Source: an archaeon
GTDB lineage: Archaea; Thermoproteota; Nitrososphaeria; Nitrososphaerales; CADDZS01
Length of the DNA: 5,133 nucleotides
NCBI GenBank assembly: GCA_021806865.1
Contig: JAKAPU010000191.1
Coordinates: forward strand, 1 to 5,133
Direction: 5' to 3'
Positions 1 through 5,117 of the stretch are shown here, piece by piece. How positions within the stretch are numbered: position 1 is the first letter of the stretch; every line of letters begins with the position of its first letter. The notes under the pieces are model-generated. The model did not search any database and was not told where the DNA came from. It worked only from the letters and a program-made list of their open reading frames with translations. The position numbers and the translations under genes are program-made.

Positions 1-313
1 CCGATCTCGCAATGGGAAAGCCTTGCACTTTGAAATCGCCCAACGGCGGGCCCGTTGGAATAAAAATCTCATTTGTTTCAGAAAGTGAGTTGAACAGCGA
101 TACGGTGATGTGTAGACTTTGACCAACGCGCAAACTTGTGCTGTTAACATTCACTAGTAGTTCCAAACCGGAGCCAGTACTAGCAAGGCTGGATGGGGTT
201 GGGGAATTAGGAATTACGATGGCGACGTATCCGCCAAAAATCGCAGCAATTAGCAAAACAGGAATGAAACCCACTGCTGCTGTCTTCTTTCCTGCCATCG
301 CCATTTGGTTCAT
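1..313 (-). CDS. Membrane-anchored extracellular protein, N-terminal part (runs off the left edge)
   Basis: This reading frame is open from an ATG at 313 to the window edge, giving 104 residues without a stop. It starts MNQMAMAGKK, followed by one hydrophobic segment at about residues 13-34 and then a Ser/Thr/Pro-rich linker (NSPTPSSLAST). After the linker comes a domain that looks beta-rich, with alternating hydrophobic residues (GLELLVNVNSTSLRVGQSLH) and one N-S-T sequon. This is the layout of a signal-anchored protein with an outer beta-sandwich domain. I do not recognise a specific family and the C-terminus is absent. Further ATGs at 304 and 298 are possible starts. The frame also stays open upstream to an ATG at 421, which would add 36 Phe/His/Tyr-rich residues. 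I prefer 313 because the basic residues then sit directly before the membrane helix, as is usual for an anchor. Confidence 0.7.
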   Translation of the reverse strand, partial: MNQMAMAGKKTAAVGFIPVLLIAAIFGGYVAIVIPNSPTPSSLASTGSGLELLVNVNSTSLRVGQSLHITVSLFNSLSETNEIFIPTGPPLGDFKVQGFPIARS

Positions 314-341
314 CTTCCGAGTATTGAAAAACACCGGCCAG

Positions 342-349
342 ATGTATTT
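342..349 (-). promoter_or_regulatory. TATA-like element upstream of the 313 start
   Basis: On the minus strand this reads AAATACAT, centred about 32 bp before the ATG at 313. An archaeal TATA box at that distance would place the transcript start about six bases before the ATG, supporting that start. If translation began at 421 instead, this element would lie inside the gene. It is weak and was judged by eye only. Confidence 0.3.
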
Positions 350-435
350 GATGCTATTGTGTGTGAAGTAGTGTTCTAGGAAACAGAACATTCCAATATT
401 GACCTGAGATGATTCTGCCATTATCACATGTTGTA

Positions 436-451
436 ACAAGATATTTCTTGT
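436..451. repeat. 16-bp palindrome, candidate operator
   Basis: The sequence has perfect 6-bp arms, ACAAGA and TCTTGT, around a TATT centre. On the minus strand it overlaps a TATA-like AAATATC. It lies in the gap between the end of the 585-residue gene and the start of the partial gene at the left edge, 15-30 bp upstream of the alternative ATG at 421. It could be a regulator site or a chance palindrome in AT-rich sequence. Confidence 0.3.
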
Positions 452-495
452 ATCAGCAAACGCTCTGGCTTTTCAAAATGTTCTCACGTATTTTA

Positions 496-536
496 CAGAC
501 CCAGCGAGTCTGACCTTAAAGGACGCGTGACTCTGG
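496..536. other. Hairpin-forming stretch after the 585-residue gene, possible 3' structure
   Basis: This region follows the stop of the minus-strand gene that ends at 545. CAGAC (496-500) and GTCTG (508-512) form a 5-bp stem around a 7-base loop. Alternatively CCAG-cg-AGTC (501-510) can pair with GACTCTGG (529-536). The two pairings exclude each other. No strong T run follows on the minus strand, so it is at best a weak termination or RNA-stability element. Confidence 0.2.
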
Positions 537-544
537 ATTGACAT

Positions 545-2302
545 TCACCAAATTAGGGACCCGTCGCTCGGGCTCTTTCCCGAGTAGTAGAACGCGACTT
601 TGTCGTTTCCTAGATAGGAATACGCCATTCCCTGGTAAGTTTCTCCGAAGGTGTAGAGAACCTTCCAGAAAGAGTGCGATCCGTTGATGTAACGTGCTGA
701 GGGAATGCATTCTCTTGTTTTGTTGAGTACAAAATTGGGGCACTGTACGAAGACGCTCCAATTTCCTTTGATAGGATATGCGCTGCTAACTCCGAACTGG
801 TAAAAGAACGCGTAATCTGCTGGATGGTTGCCCTCTCCAACGTAGAACAGACCTGCATCCCAGTAGTGGTTTTGTATTGCGGGCGGGGTGAAAGCACTGT
901 AAAGAACCCAGGGAGTTTTACTGCCATTGTTGTAGTGAACGCGGTAGTACCAGTGAACATTTCCCACAGCGGTCCAGTTCATTTGCAGCTCGACCCAGTT
1001 GGCAAGTGTCCCGAGTGGAAGTTTGTCGGCTCCCAAGTAAAGCAGATGCTCCCAGCTGTAACCACCGCAAGCCATGTTCACGTCACATGCCCACCACGCT
1101 CTTGCAAGAACCGCTTCCGTGCCGTTTGAGAATTCTATGACATCAGCCCGGTACGCCAGATCCAGACCATCCTTGCAACAATTTGGAGACTGGTCGCCCA
1201 CTCCTGCAGCCAGAAAGTCATGGGGATACGTGCTCTGGGACAGTGTCGTGTTTCCGAAACTCACGTTCACACCCACCGATTCTGACACGACCCTTGGAAT
1301 CGCAAGATAGCCGCCTGAATAAACGAAGGTTCTACCAACTTCCAAGGGCGAGAGTGAGGAATTGGAAACTCCCGAGAATCCGTTTACAACTGACATTTGA
1401 TAATTCGCAGCGAGGAAGAAGCTCCATAGTATGAGTATGGTGAGAACGATGGTAGTGGTAGTGATGATCGTTGGGGCTTTCCTTGAAACCATCCTCTTGG
1501 GTGGGATTGTTGTCTTTCGCCTCTTGACTTCGAGCAACAGAGCTGGAACCGCAAAAGCACAGGCTAGTAGCAGTATCGATGAAACTGGCAGGAGGTAACC
1601 GCTGCAATCCTCACATGGAATCTCAATCGCAAGTGCTAATGCAAGTATCACCCCGGAGATTCCGGCAAACAGTTTGGAAGCCGAGCCAGCGATTGTGCTG
1701 CGGTCGAGCATCCACATGGAACCTGCGAGACCTGCGGGTGCTGCCGACATGAGCCACTGAAAGTAGTTTCCTGGATATGGAACGCTGACCCCGGCGAAGA
1801 TGTGCATGATCGGAAAAAAGCTCAGCGCATAACCCATGAGCGTGGGAACCGCGAACTGAAACAGAGTATCAGTACGTGATCTTTTGTTGCTTTGTTGCCA
1901 GCCGTTCATCGATGACGCTGCAGTTACCACTGCCAGTGAAGCAAACAACAAGAAATCTCTTAGTGGAGCTAAACCATCTGTTGAACTGACGTAGCATTCC
2001 TTCACAGTGCACAGCGGAGAAACATAGAGAACGATTACAAGTATTAGAGATCCGATCAGAGGCGGAAGTACTGCGGCTTTTGTCTTTCTTCCAACAATTA
2101 GGGCTGACACTACACCTGCGATGCAGAACCAGATGATGTCAAACCATAGTCTGTCTCCGGAGTAAGTGAAGAAGATTGGTTTTCCAATTGTGTAAAGGTA
2201 GTAGGTGTATTTTTCGAATATTATCGAAGGAACCGGAACTATCGCAGTCGCAATCAGTATTCTAGAAATCGGGCCTTTGAAAAAGCTGAAACTGATAACC
2301 AA
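545..2302 (-). CDS. Polytopic membrane protein with large sequon-rich extracellular domain, function unknown
   Basis: The product is 585 residues. Residues 1-300 hold about nine hydrophobic segments, roughly at 12-30, 52-71, 77-97, 113-131, 146-171, 182-199, 207-227, 236-257 and 278-300. A basic loop (EVKRRK, then PPKRMVSRK) precedes the last helix, which places the remaining 285 residues outside the cell. That outer domain is rich in Trp, Tyr and Gly, looks beta-stranded, and has nine N-X-S/T sequons (N314, N346, N351, N393, N442, N459, N514, N527, N540). It also has cysteines at 375, 376, 406, 412, 521 and 532. Earlier cysteines at 98/103 and 230/233 lie at helix ends. The start is TTG: an in-frame stop lies 14 codons upstream with no ATG, GTG or other TTG between, and the next Met comes after several helices. 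A TATA-like box sits about 29 bp upstream. I recognise no family. A sensor, transporter-like or surface-assembly role is possible but unproven. Confidence 0.85.
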   Translation of the reverse strand: MVISFSFFKGPISRILIATAIVPVPSIIFEKYTYYLYTIGKPIFFTYSGDRLWFDIIWFCIAGVVSALIVGRKTKAAVLPPLIGSLILVIVLYVSPLCTVKECYVSSTDGLAPLRDFLLFASLAVVTAASSMNGWQQSNKRSRTDTLFQFAVPTLMGYALSFFPIMHIFAGVSVPYPGNYFQWLMSAAPAGLAGSMWMLDRSTIAGSASKLFAGISGVILALALAIEIPCEDCSGYLLPVSSILLLACAFAVPALLLEVKRRKTTIPPKRMVSRKAPTIITTTTIVLTILILWSFFLAANYQMSVVNGFSGVSNSSLSPLEVGRTFVYSGGYLAIPRVVSESVGVNVSFGNTTLSQSTYPHDFLAAGVGDQSPNCCKDGLDLAYRADVIEFSNGTEAVLARAWWACDVNMACGGYSWEHLLYLGADKLPLGTLANWVELQMNWTAVGNVHWYYRVHYNNGSKTPWVLYSAFTPPAIQNHYWDAGLFYVGEGNHPADYAFFYQFGVSSAYPIKGNWSVFVQCPNFVLNKTRECIPSARYINGSHSFWKVLYTFGETYQGMAYSYLGNDKVAFYYSGKSPSDGSLIW

Positions 2303-2327
2303 GAGTATCTCTGTGGAGGCTACATTC

Positions 2328-2335
2328 CTTTTATC
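2328..2335 (-). promoter_or_regulatory. TATA-like element for the TTG-start gene
   Basis: On the minus strand this reads GATAAAAG, preceded by purine-rich GGCAAAC that could serve as a BRE. Its centre is about 29 bp before the TTG at 2302, so transcription would begin at or within about three bases of the start codon. No Shine-Dalgarno sequence lies before the TTG, which agrees with a leaderless mRNA. Confidence 0.5.
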
Positions 2336-2582
2336 GTTTGCCTAAAGACAACATCCTGGAAATGAAGAAGATTTCCTATTGAAAATTCTTTGGTAACTTC
2401 GCGATGAAAGAGTCAGAGCTAGGACTCCATCATTCGGAAATGGATTTCTACTCTAGTTAGACAAAAACATTCCTTGTTTCTGTATGGCGGTTTCCAATTA
2501 GAGAATTGTATAGTCGAGTTCACAGGGATTGATGCTGGCAAAGCTGCAAATTGTAGATTTGATACTATCGAGGAGTCTCAAC
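2336..2582. other. Non-coding stretch between the regulator and the 585-residue gene
   Basis: With the promoter at 2328-2335, this separates two minus-strand genes. I read all six frames and found only trivial ORFs, such as six codons from an ATG at 2363 and 16 codons ending in MMES on the minus strand. I saw no tRNA, CRISPR-like repeat or strong hairpin. The gap of about 280 bp and the separate TATA box argue that the two genes are not one simple operon. Confidence 0.5.
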
Positions 2583-3110
2583 TCACTGGTTAAGTTCGCC
2601 TAATAATTTCAACAGCAACTGACCCTGCTCGGTTAATCCGTAAATCTTCACCGATCCGGTCTCCGCTAGGACTGAAACGAGTCCATAAGACTGGAGCAGG
2701 TTCACCTGCCTATCCACCTCCTTCCAGTCTATTCCTGTGACCTGGGACAATTCGTTTCTCTGTTTGGGAGATTCTAGGTTTCGCAGTAGTTGCAACCGGG
2801 AATTTCCTCCTCGCATCTTCACCATCAAGTCATAGACGTTCTTGTCAAAGCCTGCGTTTCTCCAGATGTCGCGATTGTATTGACTTCTCCAGAATATGGC
2901 TGCCGCGAACCCGAATACGAGCCAGAAAACAACCGCGATTGAGGCAGACACCGAATACAGTGAGGCGTAGGGAATCAGACTTCCTGTGGGGCCCGCACAG
3001 ACAGTTGCATGACAGGTGTACTTTTGGAAAAAGAACAGTGCAGCAACTGTGCTCGTTAGTGCTAGAACGAGAAGTGAAATCAGAAGCGTTTTGTGTTCGA
3101 GAGATTTCAC
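2583..3110 (-). CDS. Membrane-anchored winged-helix transcriptional regulator
   Basis: The 175-residue product has two membrane helices, at about 8-29 and 50-74. The loop between them holds a C-x4-C pair (C33, C38) plus Gly and Pro. A basic stretch (RSQYNRDIWR) follows helix 2 and puts the C-terminus in the cytoplasm. Residues 90-172 read as a winged helix: NVYDLMVKMRGG with the following leucine-rich helix, then RNELSQVTGIDWKEVDRQVNLL as helix-turn-recognition helix (recognition helix about 128-143), a wing at 147-159 (ETGSVKIYGLT) and a closing helix. This matches the MarR/ArsR-like fold in a membrane-tethered form known from archaea. The start is GTG; no other in-frame start lies between it and the promoter. 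It is divergent from the genes at 3217 and 3485, so autoregulation and control of that pair is the natural guess. The signal sensed is unknown. Confidence 0.85.
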   Translation of the reverse strand: MKSLEHKTLLISLLVLALTSTVAALFFFQKYTCHATVCAGPTGSLIPYASLYSVSASIAVVFWLVFGFAAAIFWRSQYNRDIWRNAGFDKNVYDLMVKMRGGNSRLQLLRNLESPKQRNELSQVTGIDWKEVDRQVNLLQSYGLVSVLAETGSVKIYGLTEQGQLLLKLLGELNQ

Positions 3111-3146
3111 AGCAAGAAAACAAGTAGCAAAATACGTTTGGAACGA

Positions 3147-3158
3147 GTTATACTTTTC
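3147..3158 (-). promoter_or_regulatory. BRE/TATA-like promoter of the regulator gene
   Basis: On the minus strand this reads GAAAAGTATAAC: a purine run (BRE-like) followed by a TATA-like GTATAAC. The TATA part is centred about 40 bp before the GTG at 3110, which predicts a leader of roughly 13 bases. A second AT-rich element at 3127-3136 lies only about 21 bp from the GTG and is a poorer fit. Confidence 0.45.
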
Positions 3159-3180
3159 CCAGATCCATCAGTGAAAAGTA
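3151..3180. repeat. Inverted repeat between divergent promoters (mirrored promoter elements or operator)
   Basis: TACTTTTC (3151-3158) and GAAAAGTA (3173-3180) are perfect 8-bp inverted arms with a 14-bp spacer, 22 bp centre to centre, or about two helical turns. The outer edge of each arm runs into a TATA-like element, for the minus gene on the left and the plus operon on the right. The arms can be read as mirrored BRE elements, as a dimer-binding operator, or as both. Confidence 0.5.
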
Positions 3181-3185
3181 ATTAC
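3173..3185 (+). promoter_or_regulatory. BRE/TATA-like promoter of the plus-strand two-gene operon
   Basis: This reads GAAAAGTAATTAC, the mirror of the minus-strand promoter opposite. Its AT-rich centre lies about 36 bp before the ATG at 3217, giving a predicted leader of about 10 bases. Two perfect 8-bp palindromes lie between it and the start codon, TTCGCGAA (3192-3199) and GTCTAGAC (3209-3216); they could be regulator sites or chance. Confidence 0.4.
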
Positions 3186-3216
3186 GACCTGTTCGCGAAA
3201 TTGGTGCCGTCTAGAC

Positions 3217-3459
3217 ATGCTGAAAGAATACGGTCTGTGGAGCATATCCTCGGGTACGTTTCTCGACGCATTAGGAGTCTTCCTTATGATTCGTTACTAC
3301 GAATGGGAAACGTTTTGCAAACTGAGTACTTCTCTGTGTCCAAACGGCGAACCCTTTCTTTCATTTGGAATTCTTTTCTTTGCTGTTGGAACCCTACTGA
3401 TAATCAACGGTCTTTTTCCACCGAAACAAAACCGAAAAGAGATCGGTGCTTTGCCTTGA
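3217..3459 (+). CDS. Small two-helix membrane protein, function unknown
   Basis: The 80-residue product has hydrophobic segments at about 6-26 and 47-66. They are joined by a short loop with a cysteine pair (C34 and C41, C-x6-C) and an NGEP turn. A basic tail (PPKQNRKE) follows helix 2, which suggests both termini are cytoplasmic and the cysteine loop is outside. The ATG is the only start in frame after an upstream TGA. No Shine-Dalgarno is evident, consistent with a first gene on a short-leader transcript. The next gene begins 25 bases after the stop on the same strand, so the two are probably co-transcribed and divergent from the winged-helix regulator. I recognise no family. An accessory subunit or small sensor is possible. 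Confidence 0.7.
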   Translation: MLKEYGLWSISSGTFLDALGVFLMIRYYEWETFCKLSTSLCPNGEPFLSFGILFFAVGTLLIINGLFPPKQNRKEIGALP

Positions 3460-3470
3460 TGAGACGACGC

Positions 3471-3477
3471 GAGATGA
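3471..3477 (+). promoter_or_regulatory. Shine-Dalgarno-like site setting the 3485 start
   Basis: GAGATGA matches the core GAGGTGA at six of seven bases and ends seven bases before the ATG at 3485. The ATG at 3479 is only one base away and the GTG at 3446 lies upstream, so this site favours 3485. Confidence 0.45.
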
Positions 3478-3484
3478 AATGGCG

Positions 3485-3925
3485 ATGAAGACAGGAAGCA
3501 ACAGAGGAATCGTGGCGCTTACTGGTGCTGCTGCAACAGTTGTGATCATTTCAATGCTGCTTATTGTGCAATGGACACAGATTGCAAGCTGGTACTATTC
3601 GATGACACCTCCGATGAAAAATTGCGGAGAAGTACCGCACTCAGAACCAGCCTATCTGTCATCACGATTGTCGCAGATCAGGACCGACCCTCAATTTATT
3701 CAGTTGGAGAACGGAACCAAATTCCAGTATTCCGCCAACTCTCAAATGGTTGAGAAGTACTACAACGGAACGAGCGTGAGTATCGCCCAGATCAGTTTCG
3801 TACACTTGATTTCAAATTCCAGGGAGGACATCATCTACGTTCAGATCTTTCAGAACGGGACAGAGACTTTCAGATTCCAAGATTACAATGTCAGATGCAC
3901 CGTAGTCCCTGGCACAAAAGGATGA
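3485..3925 (+). CDS. Signal-anchored extracellular protein, function unknown
   Basis: The 146-residue product has a short basic N-terminus, one hydrophobic helix at about 9-29 and an outer domain of roughly 115 residues. The outer domain has three NGT sequons (N76, N94, N124) and exactly two cysteines, C47 and C138. These sit at its two ends and could form a disulfide closing the domain. Alternating stretches such as VSIAQISFVHLI and IIYVQIFQNG suggest beta structure. The frame is also open from a GTG at 3446, overlapping the previous gene by 14 bases, and from an ATG at 3479. I chose 3485 for its Shine-Dalgarno spacing and the usual basic-then-hydrophobic start. It is the second gene of the operon opposite the membrane winged-helix regulator. 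I recognise no family; a surface ligand-binding partner of the upstream small membrane protein is a guess. Confidence 0.75.
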   Translation: MKTGSNRGIVALTGAAATVVIISMLLIVQWTQIASWYYSMTPPMKNCGEVPHSEPAYLSSRLSQIRTDPQFIQLENGTKFQYSANSQMVEKYYNGTSVSIAQISFVHLISNSREDIIYVQIFQNGTETFRFQDYNVRCTVVPGTKG

Positions 3926-3937
3926 AAAAATCATCCT
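3919..3937. terminator. Hairpin across the stop codon of the 146-residue gene, possible terminator
   Basis: AGGATGA (3919-3925) and TCATCCT (3931-3937) form a perfect 7-bp stem with a loop of five A. The left arm contains the TGA stop. No T run follows on the plus strand; on the minus strand the stem is followed by TTTTG. It might mark the mRNA 3' end or block antisense transcription. Archaeal termination does not need hairpins, so the role is uncertain. Confidence 0.35.
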
Positions 3938-4019
3938 GACCTATGCATGTTCTAGGCGTATGTTCACAGGGATGCGTGCCTCTGACGGGACGTGATTGAA
4001 GCGTTTGAATAAAGCAAGT

Positions 4020-4027
4020 ACATATAC
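4020..4027 (+). promoter_or_regulatory. TATA-like element for the 4055 TTG-start gene
   Basis: ACATATAC is centred about 31 bp upstream of the TTG at 4055 and is preceded by purine-rich AATAAAGCAAG. This geometry predicts a transcript start around 4050-4052 and a nearly leaderless mRNA, resembling the promoter of the 585-residue gene. Confidence 0.45.
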
Positions 4028-4054
4028 TGATGACTTGACTTCGAAATCGAGAAG

Positions 4055-4312
4055 TTGACAGAGTTCCACACCTCAAGAGAACCCCATGATGACGAAGATG
4101 TGCGGTTCTACAATGGCTTGAAGAGATCGAATGACTTTGAATTAGAAACTATGCTTTCTTATTTTACAACGACGAGTGAAAGAATACAGAAATTGAATTT
4201 GGAATCTGACGAATTGAATGACGTCTTGTATCATATGATTGTGAGGAAAGGCATGATTGATGTGGAATTATCCGTAGGAGAAAGAAGAACCAAGTTAACC
4301 AATGATAGATGA
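4055..4312 (+). CDS. Small acidic, mostly helical cytoplasmic protein, function unknown
   Basis: The predicted product has 85 residues. It opens with a charged stretch (HTSREPHDDEDVRF) and continues with probable amphipathic helices at about 27-38 and 40-66, the second able to form a short coiled coil (SERIQKLNLESDELNDVLYHMI). It ends in a basic tail (GERRTKLTNDR). There are no cysteines, membrane segments or sequons, unlike its neighbours. The TTG start is chosen because an in-frame TGA lies eight codons upstream with no other start between, and because a TATA-like box sits about 31 bp before it. The next in-frame Met is residue 33, which would leave only about 53 residues. I recognise no family. 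Composition and promoter support a real gene, but a chance ORF is not excluded. Confidence 0.5.
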   Translation: MTEFHTSREPHDDEDVRFYNGLKRSNDFELETMLSYFTTTSERIQKLNLESDELNDVLYHMIVRKGMIDVELSVGERRTKLTNDR

Positions 4313-4489
4313 TCCAAAAATATTCCCATAATACCACTTATGAGAGTCCATGTTCCCAGAGATTAGATTCTTCGAAGCGTGCTTATTGGATTACGGCAGG
4401 TAATCGCACTACGAATTTGCGGAGGAACGAAGTACTTTGGGAGTGTACCCCTCATCTGGACAGTTCCATAAGATAGGATTTCATCCTGT
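4313..4489. other. Intergenic stretch with no recognisable content
   Basis: I see no ORF of note, RNA gene, promoter or clear terminal inverted repeat here. It follows the small acidic gene and precedes the 3' end of the transposase remnant, so it may include the degraded right end of that insertion element. Confidence 0.35.
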
Positions 4490-4721
4490 TCATTCACTCC
4501 TCGCAATGCCCAAAGATGAAGCGAACTCCCTGGGCGTAAGATAATTCAGTGATGAGTGTGGTCTGTTCCAAGTTGTAGTCGTGAAAGAATGACGTCATCA
4601 TTTCATCTGCTTCCTGGAAGGAGTCAAACTCGTGCTGCCAGATGTAGTCCTCCTTGATTGATCTGTGGAACGGGCGCTGTTCCATCAACCCGACATGAAT
4701 CAAATCGCTTCCCTGAGACAC
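4490..4721 (-). pseudogene. IS3/IS481-type transposase remnant (rve integrase core, C-terminal end), frameshifted
   Basis: From 4721 to about 4569 the minus strand reads like the end of a DDE integrase core: GLMEQ..FHRSIKEDYIWQHEFDSFQEADEMMTSFFHDYNL. The Glu of GLMEQ is placed like the catalytic E in the usual N-G-x-x-E-R-F-H-R motif. Skipping one base near 4568 lets the frame continue NRPHSSLNYLTPREFASSLGIARSE to a stop at 4490-4492. This restores the family signature YNxxRPHSSLxYxTPxEF. Without the shift the frame ends at 4494 in unrelated sequence. The FHR motif also carries two extra residues (Q, RP) relative to the usual ERFHR. The first two catalytic Asp residues and the whole N-terminal half are absent. 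The element is dead. IS3 versus IS481 cannot be decided from this end. Confidence 0.8.
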
Positions 4722-4788
4722 GGAAGAATACCACCGATCTCGGAAAGACGAAACAAAACAGGCCGAAGCATCTTATCTGAATAGCTAA

Positions 4789-5040
4789 GACTCTATCCGC
4801 ATTCTAGGAGTAGCTCGACTAACCCGCAAACCTAACCCGCACATTGCCTTTGGTCACGGCATACACATGTGCCTTGGCGCGCCCCTCGCAAGGCTCGAGT
4901 CGAAGGTTGCACTGAAGTTGTTTGTCGAGAGATTTGGTAATCGAAAGATCTCAGTCGAGCGCAAGCTGGTTGAGCCAATGTCGAGCTTTATGATTCACGA
5001 ATTGAAGCGGCTACCCGTATGTGTGGGTTTGGCGAGCTGA
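4789..5040 (+). pseudogene. Cytochrome P450, C-terminal heme-binding fragment
   Basis: The frame is open for 83 residues after an in-frame TAA at 4786-4788. It contains KPNPHIAFGHGIHMCLGAPL, the P450 heme-binding loop FxxGxxxCxG, with the heme-ligating Cys encoded at 4870-4872. ARLE and a run matching the L helix follow, then ELKRLPV and the normal C-terminal end of the family. A full P450 has about 400 residues. The I helix, the ExxR motif and everything before the heme loop are missing, and the frame before KPNPH (residues 1-12) does not look like P450. The expected Leu-Asp-Leu-Thr-Arg-Lys could be restored by one extra base near 4817, suggesting decay. A complete enzyme would oxidise small molecules with a redox partner. 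This fragment cannot fold as one. It faces the transposase remnant across about 67 bp. Confidence 0.85.
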
Positions 5041-5117
5041 AGAAAAAGATTCAGCAGCTAATGAACACCATGCAAGGAGAACAGCGTCCAAAAATCCTGC
5101 CAAATTACAGGATCTGA
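5019..5117 (+). CDS. Possible 32-residue small protein overlapping the P450 stop
   Basis: An ATG at 5019 opens 32 codons in a different frame from the P450 fragment, overlapping its last 22 bases. The peptide is basic and probably helical in its first half (ELKKKIQQLMNTMQ), then ends with PKILPNYRI. There is no clear Shine-Dalgarno or separate promoter. It could be a small gene once coupled to the P450, the start of a degraded gene, or chance. Confidence 0.2.
   Translation: MCGFGELKKKIQQLMNTMQGEQRPKILPNYRI

Noticed and set aside
138..371. Plus-strand 77-residue ORF near the left edge
   Set aside because: It lies opposite the minus-strand signal-anchored protein, whose frame has a coherent anchor, linker and outer domain; the plus-strand product has no such organisation.
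824..1434. Several plus-strand ORFs of 78-101 residues
   Set aside because: They are antisense to the well-supported 585-residue gene, and their Pro/Arg/Cys-rich translations look like shadows.
2322..2475. ACATTCCTT present at 2322-2330 and 2467-2475
   Set aside because: A nine-base repeat in T-rich intergenic DNA with no third copy and no symmetry; likely chance.
3093..3488. Plus-strand 131-residue ORF through the divergent promoter
   Set aside because: It covers the promoter region and the whole 80-residue membrane protein in another frame. Its Arg/Ser-rich translation lacks any domain-like pattern, whereas the 80-residue frame has two clean membrane helices.
3891..4076. Minus-strand 61-residue ORF
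   Set aside because: It crosses the end of the 146-residue gene, the hairpin and the 4055 promoter; the Cys/Arg/Thr-rich translation has no protein-like pattern.
4734..4742. CCGATCTCG shared with positions 1-9, considered as a long direct repeat or element end
   Set aside because: The match is only nine bases with no extension at either copy, which is not enough to call a repeat.
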